The translations under genes and the position numbers were made by a program. DNA of 64,000 nucleotides from Flavobacterium sp. (lineage in GTDB: Bacteria; Bacteroidota; Bacteroidia; Flavobacteriales; Flavobacteriaceae): the NCBI RefSeq assembly GCF_027484205.1, contig NZ_JAIXUB010000024.1, positions 124,001-188,000 on the forward strand, written 5' to 3'. This document shows positions 9,024 through 18,154 of the stretch, piece after piece. The number at the start of each line of letters is the position of its first letter. Position 1 is the stretch's first letter. The notes under the pieces were generated by a model. It was not told the DNA's origin. It was given only the letters and a program-made list of their open reading frames with translations, and did no database searches.

Positions 9024-10070
9024 ATGAAAAAAATTGTAATAACAGGTGGAGCAGGTTTTATTGGTTCTCATGTGGTAAGACGATTTGTTAACAACTATCC
9101 AAACTATCACATTTATAACTTAGATGCCTTGACTTATGCAGGAAATCTTGAAAATATTGCCGATATTGAAAATGCTCCTAACTATACCTTCGTAAAAGGA
9201 GATATTGTTGATGCTGATTTTATCAATGATTTATTTCAAAAACATCAATTTGACGGTGTTCTACATCTAGCTGCTGAATCGCATGTTGACCGTTCTATAA
9301 CTGATCCATTAAGTTTTGTGAAAACTAACGTTATTGGAACAATGAATCTTTTAAATGCAGCAAAAACCATCTGGAAAGATAATAGGGAAGGAAAGCGTTT
9401 TTATCATATTTCAACTGATGAGGTTTATGGTTCGCTTGGAGCTGAAGGATTATTTACAGAAACAACTTCGTATGATCCAAATTCACCTTATTCGGCATCA
9501 AAAGCAAGTTCAGATCATTTTGTTCGTGCCTATGGTGAAACTTATGGATTGCCTTATGTGATTACGAATTGCTCTAATAATTATGGTCCAAATCATTTTC
9601 CAGAAAAATTAATTCCACTTTTTATAAATAACATTATAAATAACAAACCATTACCAGTTTATGGCGATGGAAAATATACACGCGATTGGCTTTTTGTAGA
9701 AGATCATGCTGTTGCCATTGATTTGGTATTTCACGAAGGAAGAAACCATGAAACCTATAATATTGGCGGTTTTAATGAATGGCAGAATATTGACTTAGTA
9801 AAACTACTTTGCTCTCAAATGGATGAAAAACTTGGAAGAGAAAAAGGTACTTCAGAAAAATTGATTTCCTACGTAAAAGATAGACCAGGACACGATTTAA
9901 GATACGCTATTGATGCTTCAAAAATCAATAAAGAATTAGGATGGAAACCTTCAGTAACTTTTGAACAAGGACTTGAAAGGACAATTAATTGGTATCTTTC
10001 TAATGAAGATTGGCTGAAAAATGTCACTTCAGGTGAATATCAAAAATATTATTCAAAGCAATATAATTAA
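9024..10070 (+). CDS. rfbB: dTDP-glucose 4,6-dehydratase
   Basis: 348 residues from ATG 9024, one base after the previous stop; an in-frame TTG at 9006 inside the previous gene is less likely. The NAD motif is GGAGFIGSHV. The dehydratase-specific segments are HLAAESHVDRSI, STDEVYGSLG (Asp-Glu catalytic pair after Thr) and Y156-x3-K160 in SPYSASKASSDH. NNYGPNHFPEKLIPL and RPGHDLRYAID complete the RmlB signature. It makes dTDP-4-keto-6-deoxyglucose. rmlA, rmlC and rmlD are not in the window. The nearby WecE-type transaminase suggests that here the keto-sugar is aminated rather than turned into rhamnose. Confidence 0.95.
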   Translation: MKKIVITGGAGFIGSHVVRRFVNNYPNYHIYNLDALTYAGNLENIADIENAPNYTFVKGDIVDADFINDLFQKHQFDGVLHLAAESHVDRSITDPLSFVKTNVIGTMNLLNAAKTIWKDNREGKRFYHISTDEVYGSLGAEGLFTETTSYDPNSPYSASKASSDHFVRAYGETYGLPYVITNCSNNYGPNHFPEKLIPLFINNIINNKPLPVYGDGKYTRDWLFVEDHAVAIDLVFHEGRNHETYNIGGFNEWQNIDLVKLLCSQMDEKLGREKGTSEKLISYVKDRPGHDLRYAIDASKINKELGWKPSVTFEQGLERTINWYLSNEDWLKNVTSGEYQKYYSKQYN

Positions 10071-10072
10071 TT

Positions 10073-10441
10073 ATGAATCCTTATTTATACATTTTTGGCA
10101 CTTTGTTTTTTACAGTTTATGGTCAAATTGTATTAAAATGGCGATTATCAGGTTTAAAAGTTGTTTTACCAGAGGGTTTTTTAGATAAAATTATTTACTT
10201 AGTAAAATTAGTTTTTGATCCATTTATTTTTTCGGGGTTTGCTTCAGCTTTTATTGCTTCATTATTTTGGATGGCAGCAATGACAAAATTTGAAATCACT
10301 CAAGCTTATCCTTTTATGAGCCTTGCACCTGCATTGATTTTTATAATAGGTATTTTTTTTATGGGTGAAACTTACACTATTGGTAAATTACTAGGATTAA
10401 TTTTAATAATGATTGGTATAGTTGTTACTGTTAAATATTAA
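10073..10441 (+). CDS. Small four-helix EamA/ArnE-like membrane protein (putative lipid-linked sugar flippase)
   Basis: 122 residues, almost wholly hydrophobic, with four predicted helices. It resembles half-size drug/metabolite transporters such as ArnE/ArnF or EmrE: an early GQIVLKWRLSG, FWMAAMTKFEITQAYPFMSLAPALIF and GETYTIGKLLGLILIMIGI. In such proteins the A-Y-P-F/A segment followed by a Gly-rich final helix is typical. Its position directly before a GtrB/ArnC-type polyprenyl-phosphate glycosyltransferase suggests that it flips an undecaprenyl-phosphate-linked monosaccharide. Starts 2 bases after the rfbB stop. The transport role is inferred from context. Confidence 0.75.
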   Translation: MNPYLYIFGTLFFTVYGQIVLKWRLSGLKVVLPEGFLDKIIYLVKLVFDPFIFSGFASAFIASLFWMAAMTKFEITQAYPFMSLAPALIFIIGIFFMGETYTIGKLLGLILIMIGIVVTVKY

Positions 10442-10444
10442 TTT

Positions 10445-11383
10445 ATGGATAAATCAATTCAAGTTTCAATAGTCAGTCCTGTTTACAAAGCTGAAAAGTT
10501 CATTCATAAATTAGTTTCTGAAATTCAGAAAGTAATGGCCGAAATGGAAGTTACCTATGAAATAATTTTAGTTGATGACAGAAGTCCAGACAATTCTTGG
10601 GAAAAGATGGTTGAACTATCTAAATTGTTTGGCGAAGTTAAAAGTGTTCGGTTAAGCAGGAATTTTGGACAACATCCTGCAATTATGGCTGGATTATCAC
10701 TTGCAAAGGGTGAGTGGATTGTAGTAATGGATTGTGATTTGCAAGATCAACCTAAAGAAATTATAAAATTATTTCATAAAGCTCAAGAAGGGTTTGACAT
10801 AGTTTTAGCCCAAAGAGAAGATAGAAAAGATAGCTTTTTAAAAAAATTATCTTCAAAATTATTTTCAATAATATACAGTTATTTAACTGAAACGAAGTTT
10901 GATAATTCAATTGCAAATTTTGGAATCTACAACAAAAAAGTGATTCATCAAGTTAATGAAATGAATGATTACATAAAGTCTTTTCCATTATTTGTAAATT
11001 GGGTTGGATTTACATCTACCTACATAAAAGTGGAACATGCTGAGCGAGATTCAGGAAAATCGAGTTATACTTTTTCAAAGCTTTTAAGTTTAGCTTTCAA
11101 TACTATAATTTCATTTTCTAACAAACCATTAAAACTATTTGTTAAATTTGGCTTATTGATATCTCTTTGTTCTTTTGCTTTTGGTGTATATACAATAATT
11201 AGATATTTTACAGGACATATTTTAGTATTAGGATATAGTTCACTTATGGTTTCAATTTGGTTTTTGTTTGGAATATTGATTACAGTTATTGGTGTTGTAG
11301 GCATTTATATTGGTAAAATCTTTGATCAATCAAAAGGAAGAGCTTCGTTTATAATAGATAAAAAAATTAATTATGGAGAATAA
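10445..11383 (+). CDS. GT2 polyprenyl-phosphate glycosyltransferase, GtrB/ArnC/DPM-like
   Basis: 312 residues. The N-terminal GT2 domain begins VSIVSPVYKAEKFI and has LVDDRSPDNSWE and the metal-binding DCDLQDQP (D96-D101). SRNFGQHPAIMAGLSLAKGE is characteristic of the dolichol/undecaprenyl-phosphate transferase subgroup. Two C-terminal membrane helices (about 230-250 and 262-285) and a basic tail match GtrB and ArnC. The expected reaction transfers one sugar from a nucleotide donor to undecaprenyl phosphate on the cytoplasmic face. The ArnE-like protein just upstream would flip the product, and a GT-C at 13327 could use it. The last 11 bases overlap the next gene. Confidence 0.88.
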   Translation: MDKSIQVSIVSPVYKAEKFIHKLVSEIQKVMAEMEVTYEIILVDDRSPDNSWEKMVELSKLFGEVKSVRLSRNFGQHPAIMAGLSLAKGEWIVVMDCDLQDQPKEIIKLFHKAQEGFDIVLAQREDRKDSFLKKLSSKLFSIIYSYLTETKFDNSIANFGIYNKKVIHQVNEMNDYIKSFPLFVNWVGFTSTYIKVEHAERDSGKSSYTFSKLLSLAFNTIISFSNKPLKLFVKFGLLISLCSFAFGVYTIIRYFTGHILVLGYSSLMVSIWFLFGILITVIGVVGIYIGKIFDQSKGRASFIIDKKINYGE

Positions 11384-12164
11384 AAATATTTTTGCAGATG
11401 AAATTATTGTTGGAAAAAATACTATTATTGAGCCTTCAGCAAAAATTAGAGGGATAAATGGTAATGCTAAAAGGATATTTATTGGCGATAATTGTTACAT
11501 TGGCGAAAATGTTCAAATTATTTGTGATGATTTTTCAATTGGCGATTATTCTAAAATTCAACACGATACTAATGTACATGGTTATTTGCCTTGCCACATT
11601 GGTCACAATGCATGGATTGGTCAATATTGTATAATTGATTCAATTGGAGGAACTACTATTGGAAATAATTGTGGAATTGGAGCACATTCTCAAATTTGGA
11701 GTCATATTAAGTATGGAGATACTCTTGAAGGTTGTAGATTTTTAACAGAAAAACCTATGGTAATTGGCAATGATGTGTGGTTTGTAGGACATTGTATTGT
11801 TTCACCAATAGTTGCACAAGATAAATCAATGGCTATGGTTGGTTCTGTAATAACTAAAGACATGGCTTTTAATGAAATTTATGCAGGATCACCAGCAAAA
11901 TCAATTTCAGATAAAATTGGTTTTCAGTTTTTAGAGGTTTCTACTGAAACTAAATTTCAAAAAATGAATGAATATTTAAAAGAATGGAATCCTAATTCCA
12001 AATCTATTAAAATTGTTTCGGACAAGAATGAAATTGATTTTGAAAATAAATTAGTCTCTTATTTTAATGTTTCTGATAGAACCTACACTAAAAGACTTTC
12101 AGATGAAGAAATAGGTTTTATGAAATTTTTACTTCCTGCAAAAGGAAAATTTACTCCACTTTAA
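11373..12164 (+). CDS. Left-handed beta-helix acyltransferase, candidate amino-sugar N-acetyltransferase
   Basis: 263 residues. The first about 190 show the hexapeptide pattern ([LIV]-G-x4) of a left-handed parallel beta-helix (IGDNCYIGENVQIICDDFSIGDYSKI, given here as the pattern only). Conserved N-A-W-I-G and GAHSQIWSH turns and the usual closing AGSPAKSI follow. The C-terminal about 65 residues are a non-repeat tail of unknown role. It lies between rfbB and wecE, which suggests acetylation of the 4-amino group of a dTDP-4-amino-4,6-dideoxyhexose, but the substrate cannot be read from sequence. The start overlaps the previous gene by 11 bases. Confidence 0.75.
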   Translation: MENKNIFADEIIVGKNTIIEPSAKIRGINGNAKRIFIGDNCYIGENVQIICDDFSIGDYSKIQHDTNVHGYLPCHIGHNAWIGQYCIIDSIGGTTIGNNCGIGAHSQIWSHIKYGDTLEGCRFLTEKPMVIGNDVWFVGHCIVSPIVAQDKSMAMVGSVITKDMAFNEIYAGSPAKSISDKIGFQFLEVSTETKFQKMNEYLKEWNPNSKSIKIVSDKNEIDFENKLVSYFNVSDRTYTKRLSDEEIGFMKFLLPAKGKFTPL

Positions 12165-12191
12165 ACTTGTATAAAAAATAAATTCTATTTA

Positions 12192-13313
12192 ATGATACCA
12201 TTCAATAAACCATATTTATCAGGTAAAGAAACACATTATATTTATGATGCTGTAAACTCCGGAAAAATTTCAGGAAACGGGAAATATACACAAAAGTGTC
12301 AGGCATATTTTGAAGAACAATATGGTTTTAAGAAAGCACTTTTAACAACATCATGCACTGACGCTCTAGAAATGTGCGCAATGTTAGCAAATATTGAACT
12401 TGGCGATGAAGTAATTGTGCCAAGTTTTACCTTTGTTTCTACAGCAATTGCTTTTGTTAGACAAGGCGCAAAAATTGTTTTCGCTGATTCATATTCTGAT
12501 AATCCAAATATTGATGCAGATAAAATAGAAGCTTTAATTACAGATAAAACTAAAGCTATTGTTCCTGTTCACTATGCTGGTGTAGCTTGTGATATGGATA
12601 AAATCATGGAATTAGCAACAAAATATAATCTTCTTGTTATTGAAGATGCTGCGCAAGCTATTGATAGTTTTTACACTGGAAAAAATGGTATAAAAAGAGC
12701 TTTAGGTAGCATTGGACACATGGCTGCATTTTCTTTTCATGAAACAAAAAATATTATAGCTGGCGAAGGTGGAATGTTAACCATCAACGATGAAAGATTT
12801 GTTCATAGAGCAGAAATTATATGGGAAAAAGGAACTAATCGAGCAGAATTTTTTAGAGGTGAAGTCAATAAATATGGTTGGGTTGATACTGGTTCCTCTT
12901 TTTTACCATCTGAGGTTATTGCAGCATTTCTTTGGGCACAAATAGAAAATATTGAAGACATTCAAACCAAGAGAAAATTACTTTGGAATACTTATTATGA
13001 AGGATTGAAAAATCAGTCTACAATTGTATTGCCAAAAGTGCCAAGTTATGCTACAAATAATGGTCATATGTTTTATATCACAGCAAAAAACATTGACCAC
13101 AGAACTCAAATCATAGATACATTAAAAGAAAACGGATTTCACTCTGTTTTTCACTATATTTCATTACATTCAAGTGATTATTATATTTCAAAACATGATG
13201 GTAGAGCGCTTGAAAACTCAGATAAATTTACGGATTGTTTGTTGCGTTTGCCTTTGTTTTACGAATTAACCGAAGCTGATGTAACGGCAATTGTTGCTCT
13301 TTTAAAAGCATAA
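12192..13313 (+). CDS. wecE: dTDP-4-amino-4,6-dideoxygalactose transaminase, WecE/RffA type
   Basis: 373-residue DegT/DnrJ/EryC1 aminotransferase. Its segments run closely parallel to what I recall of E. coli WecE: MIPFNKPYLSG at the start, LLTTSCTDALEMCA, GDEVIVPSFTFVSTA, VPVHYAGVACDMDKIM, VIEDAAQAI, and SFHETKNIIAGEGG with the PLP lysine K186. KGTNRAEFFRGEV is a further WecE hallmark. It would convert the RfbB product dTDP-4-keto-6-deoxyglucose to dTDP-4-amino-4,6-dideoxy-galactose (Fuc4N) using glutamate and PLP. Its genomic link to rfbB and an acyltransferase supports dTDP-Fuc4NAc synthesis. Confidence 0.9.
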   Translation: MIPFNKPYLSGKETHYIYDAVNSGKISGNGKYTQKCQAYFEEQYGFKKALLTTSCTDALEMCAMLANIELGDEVIVPSFTFVSTAIAFVRQGAKIVFADSYSDNPNIDADKIEALITDKTKAIVPVHYAGVACDMDKIMELATKYNLLVIEDAAQAIDSFYTGKNGIKRALGSIGHMAAFSFHETKNIIAGEGGMLTINDERFVHRAEIIWEKGTNRAEFFRGEVNKYGWVDTGSSFLPSEVIAAFLWAQIENIEDIQTKRKLLWNTYYEGLKNQSTIVLPKVPSYATNNGHMFYITAKNIDHRTQIIDTLKENGFHSVFHYISLHSSDYYISKHDGRALENSDKFTDCLLRLPLFYELTEADVTAIVALLKA

Positions 13314-13326
13314 ATTTTACTATAAA

Positions 13327-14736
13327 ATGTTTAAAATAATTAATTTATCGAAGTTAAATTCAATTACTGTATTCCTTGGTTTTACTGCGATGATTGTTAT
13401 TTTATCGATTTGTATTAATACTTTTTATTGGTCTGATGATTATGCTTTTATGGTTAAGCTAAATCAAAAAGGAGTTTTAGAAAATTGTATTTATGGTTAT
13501 AATACATGGGATGGAAGATTTTTAACTTTAGCAGCATTCTTTCAAGGATTCTTGTTGCATTATGTTAAAATTGAAGCAGTTACTTTTTTCTGGACCATTA
13601 CTTTTGTTTTAAGTTGTTTTTTTTTAGTTAAAATTCTCCAACAGGAGTTAAAAATAAAGACTAACAAACAAGTGTTTTTTTGGTTTTTATTGACAACTGT
13701 TTTTTGGTTAGGTTGTTATCAACATTTCTCCGAAACCGTATACTGGGGAACAGGCGGAATATATTCTCTTGACTTACTTCTTGGTGCAATTTGGATATAT
13801 TGGTATTCTAAATTAAATGTAAACAATTTTACAATTTCAAAAAAAATATATTTTATACTTTTTTCATTCATTGTTGGAGCGACAACTCAAAACTTAACTA
13901 TTGCTCTTCTATCTTTAATTTTTATTGATATAATTATTAAATTACTTAAAAAAGAAAAGCGAATGATAGGCTTTTATAGTTTGCTTTTTGTAGTAGTTTT
14001 TGGAGGAATGTTATTTATTTCCTTAGCACCAGGAAATTTTACAAGAATTGAAAAAACAGGAATATCTTCAATTGACTTAAGTTTTTTATCACTGATTAAA
14101 GGTTTTTTGCAGGTAGGTTTTGCCTATGCCAAAATTTCAATAGTATTAATACTTCTATCAATTATTGTTGCCGTTGGAATGGTTTTAATAATTATGCCAA
14201 ATGCTAAGCTTACTACTAAATCACTATTTTTTTTTCCTAGGAATAAAATTTTGTTTATCAAATTCTTATCAGATTATAAATGGTTTTTAGTTTCATTAAG
14301 TACTATTTTACCTTTTATAATAGCACCAGGTTTAGCTTTTCCAAGAACAGCATTGTTTTTTATGTATTTCTTATTGCTATTTATAATAACATTTGTTTAT
14401 AAATTGTTTTCAATAGATGAAAAGCAAATTGTTTCTACAAATTTTAAAGCTATTTCTGTTAATATTATGTTTAGTTTCATTTTCATCATTGCAATTGGTT
14501 TCGGAGTTTATAATTTTATTAAAGGAACTGAGCTAAAAAAATTCATATCTTCAAGAGAACAATTATTACAAAAAAGTAAAGGCAAAACGGTAACTATAAA
14601 ACTTGTAAACCCTGAAATGGAAAGCTCGTGTTATGATATAACCGATTTGTCATTTATAGAAAATGAAAGGGTTGCATGGCGAAGACTTCGACTTGAAGAA
14701 TACTATAAAGTAAAAAAAATAATTGTCGAAGAATAA
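13327..14736 (+). CDS. Polytopic membrane protein, GT-C/DUF6056-like glycosyltransferase candidate
   Basis: 469 residues with about 10-12 predicted membrane helices and few polar loops. After the first helix comes YWSDDYAFMVKL (about residues 36-47), an acidic pair in the first outer loop. This is where GT-C enzymes, which use polyprenyl-phosphate sugars, carry their catalytic Asp. WDGRFLTLAAFFQG and the C-terminal soluble tail (about 400-469) fit membrane proteins of the DUF6056 type. No close functional match is recognised. Its place after the GtrB-like and ArnE-like genes makes it the natural candidate for adding the flipped sugar to a glycan or lipid A in the periplasm. Confidence 0.65.
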   Translation: MFKIINLSKLNSITVFLGFTAMIVILSICINTFYWSDDYAFMVKLNQKGVLENCIYGYNTWDGRFLTLAAFFQGFLLHYVKIEAVTFFWTITFVLSCFFLVKILQQELKIKTNKQVFFWFLLTTVFWLGCYQHFSETVYWGTGGIYSLDLLLGAIWIYWYSKLNVNNFTISKKIYFILFSFIVGATTQNLTIALLSLIFIDIIIKLLKKEKRMIGFYSLLFVVVFGGMLFISLAPGNFTRIEKTGISSIDLSFLSLIKGFLQVGFAYAKISIVLILLSIIVAVGMVLIIMPNAKLTTKSLFFFPRNKILFIKFLSDYKWFLVSLSTILPFIIAPGLAFPRTALFFMYFLLLFIITFVYKLFSIDEKQIVSTNFKAISVNIMFSFIFIIAIGFGVYNFIKGTELKKFISSREQLLQKSKGKTVTIKLVNPEMESSCYDITDLSFIENERVAWRRLRLEEYYKVKKIIVEE

Positions 14737-14779
14737 TCTTTTTTTTAAGGATTCTTTACAAGATGAGTTGTTAAAGTAT

Positions 14780-15802
14780 ATGATAGCAGTTACTATTGTA
14801 ATTCCGGTTTATAACGCACAAAGGTATCTTGAGGATTGCATCAAATCGTTGATGGCGCAAACCATGCAATCTTGTGAATTCATTTTTGTGAATGACGGAT
14901 CAAAAGATGAAAGTCAATTGATTATTGAAAAGTATCAAAAACTTGATAGCAGAATAATTCTTCTAAATCAAGAAAATCAAGGTGTTAGTGTTGCTAGAAA
15001 TAACGGAATTTCAAAAGCAAAAGGAACGTATTTAGGTTTTGTTGATGCTGATGATTATGTTTCAAAGGATTATTTTGAACGACTATTTGAAATTTCGAAG
15101 CAAACAAATTCTGATATTCTCGTTACAAATTTTAATACAGTTTCAAATGATACTATATTTTCAAATGTACCCATTTTTGAAGTTGGAAAAGTTTATACCT
15201 CAAAAGAAATTCAAGAACAATTAATTCCCTATTTTATAAAAGAAGATAATTTGAATCCGGTTTGGAATAAATTTTATAAAACGGATGTAATAAAGAATTA
15301 TGGTATTCATTTCCCTAAAGGAATTGTAATTGGCGAAGATGGATTGTTTAATTTACAAGCTTTTAATTTTGCAAAAAGCATCTTTTTTACAGATTATTCG
15401 GGCTATTTTTATCGCGAAATAGAAAACAGCGCTGTTAGAGATGTTCAAAATAAAGACTATTTCAAAATTGCTTTGCAACAATACCATTATGATTATAAAT
15501 ATCAGTTTGGCGTACAACTTGAAACTAATGAAATCGAGAAATTAAAATCCATCCGATTTATTAATAATATCATCTCTTTGACTAATATTTATTTGAATTC
15601 AAACTTTAGTGCTTCACAAAAAAAGAAGTACATAAAAGCAATGATGAATAATGAAGTTGTTCAAAAAATCATAAAAAAATATTGGACAGAAATTATGTCT
15701 AATAAATCAAAATACCAACAATTTATTTTATATTGCATTAAAGTAAAATCATTTTTTTTACTTCAACTTGCAACAAAATATAGTAATTTCAGAAACAAAT
15801 AA
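14780..15802 (+). CDS. GT2 family glycosyltransferase (GT-A fold)
   Basis: From ATG 14780 the protein has 340 residues. It opens directly with the GT2 first strand VTIVIPVYNAQRYLEDCI, followed by FVNDGSKDES, a GVSVARNNGI helix and the metal-binding DADD (89-92). WNKFYKTDVIKN and GEDGLFNLQAF give the acceptor-side Glu-Asp. The in-frame TTG at 14723 would add 19 residues before the domain and overlap the previous gene, so the ATG is preferred. The basic C-terminal region (about 270-340) may touch the membrane. It adds a sugar to the lipid-linked repeat unit in the cytoplasm; donor and acceptor are not readable. Confidence 0.88.
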   Translation: MIAVTIVIPVYNAQRYLEDCIKSLMAQTMQSCEFIFVNDGSKDESQLIIEKYQKLDSRIILLNQENQGVSVARNNGISKAKGTYLGFVDADDYVSKDYFERLFEISKQTNSDILVTNFNTVSNDTIFSNVPIFEVGKVYTSKEIQEQLIPYFIKEDNLNPVWNKFYKTDVIKNYGIHFPKGIVIGEDGLFNLQAFNFAKSIFFTDYSGYFYREIENSAVRDVQNKDYFKIALQQYHYDYKYQFGVQLETNEIEKLKSIRFINNIISLTNIYLNSNFSASQKKKYIKAMMNNEVVQKIIKKYWTEIMSNKSKYQQFILYCIKVKSFFLLQLATKYSNFRNK

Positions 15803-15808
15803 GTACGA

Positions 15809-16963
15809 ATGAAAATTTTAATGTTTTTCCATAATGGAAGTTTAAATAGAGGTTGTGAGGCAATTGTGCGTTCGAGTGTTGCGTTAATTAAAAATCAAAA
15901 TCCAAACGCAGAAGTAAATTTAGCTTCGTTCAATCCTACATCGGATAAAGTTATTCCGTTAATAAATACCATTTTTGATGCTACAAAAATCAAAATCAGT
16001 AAGACTTCACTTGTAGGAATTATTGCTGCTTTAAAATTTAAACTTTTTAAAGATGAAAATTATTATCTAAGACACGAACAAGAAAATATTATTAAACATA
16101 TCCCAAATCATGATATTTTACTTTCTATTGGTGGTGATAATTATTGTTATGGTGAGCAACCATGGGTTTATGAAATTGATAGAAATATTAAGAAAGCAGG
16201 AAAAAAATTAGTGCTTTGGGGTGCATCTATTGGTGATGAAGATTTATCAGAAATTAAAATTAATGATTTAAAATCCTTCGATTTAATTCTAGCAAGAGAA
16301 TCATTAACGTTTGAAATTTTGAAAAAAAATGGCATTGAAAATGTAAAATTGATTGCCGACAGTGCTTTTACGATGCAAAAAGAAGAATTGCCTTTGCCTA
16401 TGGGTTGGCAAGAAGGAAATACTATAGGATTTAATTTTAGTCCGTTGGTTTGGAATAAAAATAAAGCATCACAAAAAGCATCATTCGATTTAATTCAGCA
16501 TATTCTTGACACAACAGATATGACCATTGCGCTGACACCTCACGTAATTGAAAAAGGAAATGATGATTACGAATGTTTACTGGATTTTTACAATAATTTT
16601 AAAGATTCAGGTAGAGTAATTTTATTGCCAAATAACTTAAACGCCATTCAATATAAAGGTTATATCTCGAGAATGCGCTTTTTCATTGGAGCACGAACAC
16701 ATGCAACCATTGCTGCTTATTCTACATTAATTCCAACATTAGTTTTGGGTTATAGTATTAAATCTAAAGGAATTGCTAAAGATATTTTTGGTGAAGAAAA
16801 ATTAGTTTTAAGTATCAAAGAAATTTCAGATTCTCAAAAACTGATTGCCAAGTTTGAAGAAATGAAAGCAGAGGAAAAAGAAATCATAACTACATTGGCA
16901 AACAAGATTCCTGAAATCAAAAAAATGTCGCAAAAAGCGGCTGAATATTTGTTTGAATTATAA
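15809..16963 (+). CDS. Polysaccharide pyruvyl transferase family protein
   Basis: 384 residues of the PF04230 type (CsaB, WcaK). The N-terminus MKILMFFHNGSLNRGCEAIV carries the N-x-G-C/D-E-A-I motif. LLSIGGDNYCYG and GKKLVLWGASIGDEDL follow at the centre, with the C-terminal FIGARTHATIAAYSTLIPTL where the Arg-x-His is conserved. Such enzymes add a PEP-derived ketal pyruvate to a sugar, giving it a negative charge, although some members act differently. It lies among glycosyltransferases, 6 bases after the previous stop. Which sugar is pyruvylated is unknown. Confidence 0.82.
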   Translation: MKILMFFHNGSLNRGCEAIVRSSVALIKNQNPNAEVNLASFNPTSDKVIPLINTIFDATKIKISKTSLVGIIAALKFKLFKDENYYLRHEQENIIKHIPNHDILLSIGGDNYCYGEQPWVYEIDRNIKKAGKKLVLWGASIGDEDLSEIKINDLKSFDLILARESLTFEILKKNGIENVKLIADSAFTMQKEELPLPMGWQEGNTIGFNFSPLVWNKNKASQKASFDLIQHILDTTDMTIALTPHVIEKGNDDYECLLDFYNNFKDSGRVILLPNNLNAIQYKGYISRMRFFIGARTHATIAAYSTLIPTLVLGYSIKSKGIAKDIFGEEKLVLSIKEISDSQKLIAKFEEMKAEEKEIITTLANKIPEIKKMSQKAAEYLFEL

Positions 16964-18148
16964 ATGAAGAAAAAAATACTTTTTATAATGCCAAGCTTGC
17001 AAGCTGGCGGAGCTGAAAAATGTCTTGTCAATTTGTTAAACGAATTTGATTACAATAACTATGATGTAGATTTATTGTTGCTCAATAAAACGGGTATTTT
17101 TTTAAAATTGCTTCCACAACAGGTAAAAATAATTACACTTCAAGACGATTTTGCTATTTTTTCAAAAAATATTCTAAGTTCTTTTTTTAGTTTTCTGTTG
17201 AAAGGAAAATTTAGTTTAGCTTATTCAAGAATCGCTTTTACTTATAAAAATAGAAGTATTAAAAATTCAGGTTTTGCAGAACAATATTCATGGAAAGATT
17301 TAAAAAAAGCGATTCCTACAATTGATAATAACTATGATGTAGCAATTGGATTTCTTGAAAAAACTTCCATTTATTTAACAGTTGATAAAGTTGTTGCCAA
17401 ACAAAAAATTGGTTTTGTAAACAATGATTATAAAATGCTAAATCTTGATTCAAAATTTGATGAACCTTATTTTTCTAAGTTAGATTATCTTTTTACAGTT
17501 TCAGAATCATGTGAAGAAGTTTTGAGAGATTCTTTTCCAAGTTTGACATCAAAAATAAAAATGATGTATAACATTCTTTCTGAAAAAGCGATTCAAAATT
17601 TAGCTAATGAAAAAAATGACGAACTCGATAAAGGAATAAATTTGGTAACTTTAGGAAGATTGAGTCACCAAAAAGGTTTTGATATTGCTATTAAATCATG
17701 TGCTATTTTAAAGCAAAAAGGAATCGATTTTAAATGGTATATTCTTGGTGAAGGTGAAGATAGAAAAGCATTGGAACAATTGATTATTGAAAATGATGTT
17801 GCTGGAAATTTTATACTTTTAGGAATTAAAGAAAATCCATATCCATATATTAATAATGCAACAATTTATGTGCAACCGTCGCGATTTGAAGGAAAATCAT
17901 TAGCCATTGACGAAGCAAAAATTTTACATAAACCCATTTTAGTATCCAATTTTCCTTCTGCAAAAGACCAAATTACGCACCTTGAAAGCGGAATAATCGT
18001 ACCTTTGGACGCTGAAAGTATAGCAGTAGGAATTGAAAACTTAATTGAAGATTCAGAATTAAGAGCAAAATTAGTTTCAAATTTAAAAATGCATCATTAC
18101 GGAACAGAATCTGAAATTAATAAATTATATCAACTTATTGATAATTAA
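16964..18148 (+). CDS. GT4 family glycosyltransferase, first of a tandem pair
   Basis: 394 residues in a GT-B fold. The N-terminus has ILFIMPSLQAGGAEKCLVNL, the Gly-rich acceptor-side loop. The C-terminal donor domain has TLGRLSHQKGFDIAI, WYILGEGEDRKALEQL and the PSRFEGKSLAIDEAKI segment with the E-x7-E motif. The protein is close to the next one (18155) along its whole length, with matching NNDYK-MLNLD, FTVSESCEEVL, MMYNIL and ILLGIKENPYPYI segments, which shows a tandem gene duplication. It starts directly after the previous stop. Donor and acceptor unknown. Confidence 0.87.
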   Translation: MKKKILFIMPSLQAGGAEKCLVNLLNEFDYNNYDVDLLLLNKTGIFLKLLPQQVKIITLQDDFAIFSKNILSSFFSFLLKGKFSLAYSRIAFTYKNRSIKNSGFAEQYSWKDLKKAIPTIDNNYDVAIGFLEKTSIYLTVDKVVAKQKIGFVNNDYKMLNLDSKFDEPYFSKLDYLFTVSESCEEVLRDSFPSLTSKIKMMYNILSEKAIQNLANEKNDELDKGINLVTLGRLSHQKGFDIAIKSCAILKQKGIDFKWYILGEGEDRKALEQLIIENDVAGNFILLGIKENPYPYINNATIYVQPSRFEGKSLAIDEAKILHKPILVSNFPSAKDQITHLESGIIVPLDAESIAVGIENLIEDSELRAKLVSNLKMHHYGTESEINKLYQLIDN

Positions 18149-18154
18149 AATAAT

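Noticed and set aside
9024..10070. rfbB as part of a dTDP-rhamnose operon
   Set aside because: No rmlA, rmlC or rmlD lies nearby; the linked WecE-type transaminase points to an amino sugar.
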